From: Pseudomonadota bacterium
GTDB lineage: Bacteria > Pseudomonadota > Alphaproteobacteria > Rhizobiales > Hyphomicrobiaceae
Direction: 5' to 3'
NCBI GenBank assembly: GCA_021813195.1
Contig: JAKALI010000182.1
Span: forward strand, 1 to 7,553
Length of the DNA: 7,553 bases
Shown here: positions 6,623 to 7,553 of the stretch, piece after piece
How the letters are laid out: the number at the start of each line of letters is the position of its first letter
How positions within the stretch are numbered: the stretch's first letter is position 1
Program-made: the position numbers and the translations under genes
Notes under the pieces: model-generated
Told to the model about the DNA's origin: nothing
The model's input: only the letters and a program-made list of their open reading frames with translations
The model's database searches: none

Positions 6623-7342
6623 ATGTCACGACCCTTACGCCCCCGACGCTACTTCGCAAAGTCGCTGCTATTCCTCCTGATCAGCGTGACGGCGTTCGCC
6701 GCATTCTGGCTTGGCGCCGTCCCCCAGCGTTTCAGTCCATTCCCGCCGATCTCACTCGAGAAGCCCGTCGAATGGTTCATCGACCCGCGTCTTGCCGTCC
6801 TGCGCCGCGATCCGGCCTTGTGCCAATCCATCCTGAAGGCGCCACACATCGATGCCGTCCCAATCGCCGATCGCCCCTACAAGGATGGTTGCGGCTGGAT
6901 CAACAGTGTGCGCTTCACTCAGGCCGGCGACGCGCGCATCAAAGTGGAGCGGCTCACGTGCGAAATGGCGGCCGCGTTGACTCTATGGATTCGCCATGAT
7001 GTCCAACCTTTGGCGCGCGAATTGCTCGGCGCTTCCGTAACGGACATCGCATCCATGGGCACCTACGATTGCCGCAACATCATCGGGAACCAGTTGCTCA
7101 ACAAAATCCGCAGCCAGCACGCCAAGGCCAACGCCATCGACATTGCAGGCTTTACGTTGTCCGATGGTCGCAAGATTACGCTCCTCAAGCAGTGGACGGC
7201 CAACAGCAAAGAAGCCGATTTCTTGAAAGCGATCCACCGCCGCGCCTGCCGCTATTTCCGGGTTGCTCTCGGCCCGAACTATAACGCAGCCCATCGTGAT
7301 CATTTTCATTTCGATCGCGGACTGATGACTCGCTGCACCTAG
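6623..7342 (+). CDS. Extensin-like family protein (M15-type peptidase fold), membrane-anchored
   Basis: The 239-residue product has a basic N-terminus and one hydrophobic segment (about 14-32), either a signal anchor or an uncleaved signal peptide, so the rest should lie in the periplasm. The remainder matches the bacterial extensin-like C-terminal family (PF06904). It shares zinc-peptidase motifs with M15 D-Ala-D-Ala carboxypeptidases: SQHAKANAID (164-173, with H166 and D173 as likely zinc ligands) and HRDHFHFD (224-231, giving the catalytic acid region and third ligand). Despite the name it is not a plant extensin. A role in cutting or trimming peptidoglycan peptides is inferred from the fold. 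Six cysteines (67, 90, 113, 150, 209, 238) suggest up to three disulfides. GGAG lies 6 nt before the ATG at 6623. The gene follows the vWA gene by 206 nt and a hairpin, so it probably has its own promoter, which I could not locate. Confidence 0.88.
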   Translation: MSRPLRPRRYFAKSLLFLLISVTAFAAFWLGAVPQRFSPFPPISLEKPVEWFIDPRLAVLRRDPALCQSILKAPHIDAVPIADRPYKDGCGWINSVRFTQAGDARIKVERLTCEMAAALTLWIRHDVQPLARELLGASVTDIASMGTYDCRNIIGNQLLNKIRSQHAKANAIDIAGFTLSDGRKITLLKQWTANSKEADFLKAIHRRACRYFRVALGPNYNAAHRDHFHFDRGLMTRCT

Positions 7343-7353
7343 TCGTTGATCGC

Positions 7354-7387
7354 GCCCTGGCGCATGACAGGGCCGAATGAAATTCGG
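7354..7387 (+). terminator. Two adjacent small hairpins after the extensin-like gene
   Basis: GCCCTG (7354-7359) pairs with CAGGGC (7368-7373) around 8 nt. CCGAAT (7373-7378) pairs with ATTCGG (7382-7387) around GAA. They share one base, so the two stems would compete or stack. They start 11 nt after the stop codon. Only ATTCCATT follows, not a real T-tract, so termination is possible but unproven. Confidence 0.3.
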
Positions 7388-7511
7388 ATTCCATTAACTA
7401 TCTCGACGCGGCTCGCGTTGGTCTCGGTGAGCGTTATCAGCATTTTAGCAATCCCCGTGTTCAGTGGGCGGATCGAACTCGCGCCTCCGACTGATCCCGA
7501 GCTCCGACACC

Positions 7512-7553
7512 ATGCTTAAAATTTCCCTGCGCCGTCGGCTTAAGTCTTTCGTC
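7512..7553 (+). CDS. Possible start of a further gene, cut by the right edge
   Basis: Fourteen open codons run from ATG at 7512 to the window end, giving MLKISLRRRLKSFV. A basic, hydrophobic-alternating start like this precedes the membrane segment in TadE/TadG-like proteins, including the basic start of the vWA gene in this window. A second tad-type gene is therefore a reasonable guess. The ribosome binding site is poor (GAG about 10 nt upstream). The frame is open back to a TAG at 7446-7448, and GTG at 7464 could also serve as start. Fourteen residues cannot identify a family. Confidence 0.3.
   Translation, partial: MLKISLRRRLKSFV

Overview
The window is GC-rich chromosomal DNA that looks alphaproteobacterial, most likely Hyphomicrobiales (Rhizobiales). 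The main reason is the gene set and order: htpX, then rsmB, then a heparinase II/III-like gene, with a DUF1674/SDHAF4-like gene divergent from htpX. As I recall, this neighbourhood recurs in that order, often with purH further on. The GPWG ending of HtpX also fits. I cannot name a genus.

Left half, minus strand (positions 4264 to 1): three genes run in one direction and probably form one transcription unit. htpX encodes a membrane zinc protease for membrane-protein quality control. rsmB encodes the 16S rRNA m5C967 methyltransferase and starts 70 nt after htpX ends. A heparinase II/III-superfamily gene follows after a 162-nt gap and runs off the left edge, so its C-terminus is missing. All 532 of its codons inside the window are open. 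I found no convincing terminator between these genes.

Middle, plus strand: a short gene of the DUF1674/SDHAF4 family (succinate dehydrogenase assembly) diverges from htpX. The 171-nt gap between them holds a plausible sigma70-type promoter for the rightward gene and a weaker sigma32-like candidate for htpX. A 460-nt non-coding stretch follows, with palindromes and one CtrA-like half-site pair. These may belong to the control region of the next gene.

Right half, plus strand: a 416-residue protein has an N-terminal TadE/TadG-like membrane anchor and a von Willebrand factor A domain with an apparently intact metal site. It ends at a strong 15-bp hairpin. Next is a membrane-anchored extensin-like protein with M15-type metallopeptidase motifs, probably acting on peptidoglycan. 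In the last 42 bases a further reading frame may begin (MLKISLRRRLKSFV). Its basic start resembles TadE/G-type proteins, but the window is too short to be sure.

The genes thus cover envelope quality control, rRNA modification, polysaccharide or uronide chemistry, respiratory-complex assembly, a surface or pilus-like protein and cell-wall modification. I see no tRNA, rRNA, CRISPR array, insertion sequence or phage gene, and no clear evidence of an undescribed multi-gene system. The least explained parts are the vWA protein away from a visible tad locus, and the 460-nt region upstream of it.
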